From Acidimicrobiia bacterium (GTDB taxonomy: Bacteria > Actinomycetota > Acidimicrobiia > Acidimicrobiales > Ilumatobacteraceae): 15,903 nt of DNA. Shown in pieces: positions 14,983-15,903 of this stretch (position 1 is its first letter; every line of letters begins with the position of its first letter). Position numbers and translations under genes: made by a program. Under the pieces are notes generated by a model. The model was not told where the DNA came from, did no database searches, and saw only the letters and a program-made list of their open reading frames with translations. The stretch lies in contig JAUHYJ010000016.1 in assembly GCA_030425785.1 (NCBI GenBank), positions 1-15,903 on the forward strand, read 5' to 3'.

Positions 14983-15903
14983 ATGTCCACGGAACTCGAC
15001 GACTACGACCAGCGTGACCTGGATGCGATCGCCGACGCCGACCAGTTCCCGTACTGGCTCGACGGCGCCGACGAACCCGACACCAACCCGACGCTCGTCC
15101 GCACCGAGAGCTGCGACCTGTGCGTCGTCGGCGGCGGGTACACCGGGCTCTGGACCGCGATCATCGCCAAGGAACGCGACCCGTCACGCGACGTCGTGCT
15201 GATCGACGCGGGTGCGTGCGGCGGCGCTGCGAGCGGCCGCAACGGCGGGTTCATGGATGCCAGCCTCACCCACGGCATCGCCAATGCGCTGGCCCGCTGG
15301 CCCGACGAGGTCGAGATCCTCGAGGAGCTCGGCTGGCGCAACCTCAACGAGATCGAGGCGTCGATCACGAGATACGGCATCAACTGCGACTACGAGCGCA
15401 CCGGCGTCATCGACGTCGCGAACGCCACTCATCCCCCGTCGTACCTCGAAGAGCTGCGCACCGAGTACGAGATGCTCCGCGGGTTCGGCTACGACGTCGA
15501 GTGGCTCGACGCCGACGCCATGCAGGCCGAGGTCCACTCGCCGATCTACACCGGCGGGCTCTGGAGCAAGTCCACGTCGGCGATCGTCGACCCGGCCAAG
15601 CTCGTGTGGGGCCTGAAGGCAACCGCCGAACAGCTGGGCGTCAGGATCTACGAGGACACCAAGGCCACCGAACTGAAGCGCGACGGCATCGGCGTCATGG
15701 TCACCACTCCCCTCGGCGCGATCCGGGCGGGCAAGGTGGCGCTGGCCACGAACGCGTTCAAGCCGCTCCTGCGTCGCCTCGGCAACTACATCGCGCCGGT
15801 CTACGACTACTGCATGGTCACCGAGCCACTCACCGACGAGCAGCTCGCGTCGATCGGCTGGTCGAACCGCCAGGGTCTGTCCGATCTGGCCAACCAGTTC
15901 CAC
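14983..15903 (+). CDS. FAD-dependent oxidoreductase (DAO family, gamma-glutamylputrescine/amine oxidase-like), 3'-truncated
   Basis: 307 codons open to the window end; the C-terminus is missing. After a ~44-residue N-terminal extension (PYWLDG region), the dinucleotide-binding motif G50-G-G52-Y-T-G55 appears with acidic D75 ending the second strand. A83-S-G-R-N-G-G89 follows, typical of the DAO/PuuB-like glycine and amine oxidase branch. Further conserved features are AIVDPAKLVWGLK (about 204-217) and KVALATNAF (about 247-255). It likely oxidises an amine or amino acid with FAD, releasing ammonia or transferring to an acceptor, but the substrate is not determinable. It is divergent from the SDR gene and close to an amino-acid ABC transporter, which fits a role in nitrogen compound catabolism. 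Confidence 0.92.
   Translation, partial: MSTELDDYDQRDLDAIADADQFPYWLDGADEPDTNPTLVRTESCDLCVVGGGYTGLWTAIIAKERDPSRDVVLIDAGACGGAASGRNGGFMDASLTHGIANALARWPDEVEILEELGWRNLNEIEASITRYGINCDYERTGVIDVANATHPPSYLEELRTEYEMLRGFGYDVEWLDADAMQAEVHSPIYTGGLWSKSTSAIVDPAKLVWGLKATAEQLGVRIYEDTKATELKRDGIGVMVTTPLGAIRAGKVALATNAFKPLLRRLGNYIAPVYDYCMVTEPLTDEQLASIGWSNRQGLSDLANQFH

Overview
The window is very GC-rich double-stranded chromosomal DNA with dense, tightly packed genes, GTG/TTG starts and strong G/C at third codon positions. A DUF4032 protein, the eno–FtsB-like order, a PaaX-type regulator and acidic 'DEPAT' lipoprotein linkers point to an actinobacterium. The general style resembles Acidimicrobiia (Ilumatobacter-like), but that placement is inference. 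I see no rRNA, tRNA, CRISPR array, insertion sequence or phage gene.

Layout. 1-894 (-): 3'-truncated multi-pass membrane protein of unknown function. 1015-2277 (+): DUF4032 kinase-like protein. 2356-3633 (+): enolase, followed by a FtsB/DivIC-like divisome protein (3675-4169) and a Nudix hydrolase that overlaps it by 4 bases. 4896-7011 (+): an overlapping three-gene operon of a two-TM K+ channel with RCK domain, a HAD phosphatase and a small membrane protein. 7012-7176: convergent spacer with four copies of a short repeat, two of them forming a hairpin. 7177-8196 (-) and 8221-9000 (+): fatty acid desaturase divergent from a PaaX-like regulator, only 24 bases apart. 9116-10093 (+): amino-acid-type ABC substrate-binding lipoprotein, converging across a strong hairpin on its likely partner ATPase and permease (10173-11767, -). 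11965-14227 (+): small and medium subunits of a CO-dehydrogenase/xanthine-dehydrogenase-type enzyme without a large subunit, then an APH-fold phosphotransferase. 14209-14937 (-): atypical SDR lacking the Tyr/Lys pair, divergent from a FAD-dependent amine/amino-acid oxidase-like gene (14983-end, truncated).

The most interesting signals are regulatory. Five genes (eno, the channel, the desaturase, the PaaX regulator, the SDR) have a TAnnnT -10-like hexamer ending 6-8 bases before the start codon and no Shine-Dalgarno, the arrangement expected for leaderless mRNAs. At both divergent gene pairs with very short spacers (8197-8220 and 14938-14982) two opposing hexamers share a central TA (AnnnTAnnnT), which looks like a compact bidirectional promoter. 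Inside the K+ channel gene a perfect Shine-Dalgarno, written with AGG/AGA arginine codons, precedes an in-frame ATG at residue 101. This would produce a free RCK domain, as is known for MthK. The channel's selectivity filter reads TVGFR rather than TVGYG.

The metabolic genes of the right half (transporter, Mo-hydroxylase-type subunits, SDR, FAD oxidase) suggest uptake and oxidation of small nitrogenous or organic substrates, but no single pathway can be proved from the window.
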